Assembly (NCBI RefSeq): GCF_000688655.1
Contig: NZ_JIBO01000017.1
Span: 47,408-52,701 of the forward strand
Reading direction: 5' to 3'
DNA: 5,294 bases
From: Lonsdalea quercina subsp. quercina
Lineage (GTDB): Bacteria; Pseudomonadota; Gammaproteobacteria; Enterobacterales; Enterobacteriaceae
In this document: one piece after another, positions 4,937 to 5,294 of the stretch
How the letters are laid out: each line of letters begins with the position of its first letter
How positions within the stretch are numbered: position 1 is the first letter of the stretch
Notes under the pieces: generated by a model
The model's database searches: none
What the model was told of the DNA's origin: nothing
What the model saw: the letters and a program-made list of their open reading frames with translations, nothing else
Translations under genes and position numbers: made by a program

Positions 4937-5294
4937 ATGAATACCAAACGTCTCTTTCGCTGGCTGTCATTGATCGCCGTTGCCGTCATCGCCGTCATTG
5001 CATGGCGATATTTCCACTCCACTACCCCGCCCGCGGGTTCAACGGCGAAAACTGCGTCCAGCAGCGGCAGAGGAGAAGGTCGTCGATCCATGACCACGCC
5101 GCCCGTGCAGGTGGCGCGCTCATTTACCTCCTCGGTTCCTTACTACCTGACCGGGCTTGGCACCGTCACATCGGCGAATACCGTCACCGTACGCAGCCGG
5201 GTCAGCGGACAATTGATGGCGCTGCACTTCGAAGAAGGCCAACAGGTCGCCGCCGGCGCGCTACTCGCGGAAATCGACCCGCGCCCGTTCGAAG
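4937..5294 (+). CDS. mdtA: MdtA, periplasmic adaptor of the MdtABC RND efflux pump (N-terminal part)
   Basis: The first 119 codons are present and the frame is still open at the window end; E. coli MdtA has about 415 residues. MdtA bridges the inner membrane RND transporters MdtB and MdtC to TolC in the export of bile salts, novobiocin and other compounds. Residues about 9-22 are a hydrophobic N-terminal anchor ([14 protein letters not shown] after KRLFR) without a lipobox cysteine. A Ser/Gly/Arg-rich linker follows (about 33-52), then the start of the membrane-fusion and biotinyl-lipoyl-like region: [44 protein letters not shown], nearly the same as E. coli [20 protein letters not shown] and LLAEIDPSQF. 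The ATG at 4937 fits the family N-terminus, but no good Shine-Dalgarno site is next to it; the nearest GGAG ends 16 bases upstream. mdtB and mdtC would be expected downstream. Confidence 0.92.
   Translation, partial: MNTKRLFRWLSLIAVAVIAVIAWRYFHSTTPPAGSTAKTASSSGRGEGRRSMTTPPVQVARSFTSSVPYYLTGLGTVTSANTVTVRSRVSGQLMALHFEEGQQVAAGALLAEIDPRPFE

Noticed and set aside
4834..5097. Minus-strand open frame overlapping the mdtA start
   Set aside because: It lies antisense to the clear MdtA N-terminus and its leader; no supporting features.

Overview
The window reads as chromosome of a gamma-proteobacterium of the order Enterobacterales. The left edge has the conserved sulA-ompA pair: the end of the SOS division inhibitor SulA, then OmpA with the typical signal peptide, proline-alanine hinge and C-terminus. 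The right half carries a NupC-type nucleoside transporter and the start of MdtA; both resemble their Escherichia coli counterparts but are clearly diverged. The divergence suggests a non-Escherichia enterobacterium. A plant-associated or symbiotic lineage is possible, but the genus cannot be fixed by eye.

Layout. 1-295 (+): 3' end of sulA. 296-653: spacer with a possible sulA terminator, the ompA promoter (about 484-511) and a long structured ompA leader ending in a GAGG Shine-Dalgarno site inside a conserved MicA target. 654-1706 (+): ompA, followed by two hairpins, the second a clear intrinsic terminator (1772-1808). 1809-2321: AT-rich gene-free stretch with no recognisable gene. 2322-3287 (-): NADPH-dependent aldo/keto reductase, convergent with ompA and divergent from nupC. 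3288-3541: shared divergent control region with a consensus -10 box, a GC-rich dyad and a perfect inverted repeat built like a DeoR operator. 3542-4726 (+): nupC with its own terminator (4757-4790). 4727-4936: spacer and mdtA leader with a hairpin just upstream of the start. 4937-5294 (+): 5' end of mdtA, cut by the window edge.

The genes do not form one pathway. They are separate transcription units: cell division control and outer membrane structure on the left, a reductase of unknown substrate in the middle, nucleoside uptake and the start of an RND multidrug efflux operon on the right. I see no new multi-gene system, transposon, phage, CRISPR array or RNA gene. The interest is regulatory: an ompA leader and small-RNA target that keep the E. 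coli architecture, a GTTA-N6-TAAC dyad before nupC, an unexplained dyad in the divergent spacer, and a gene order after ompA that differs from the E. coli sulA-ompA-matP order.
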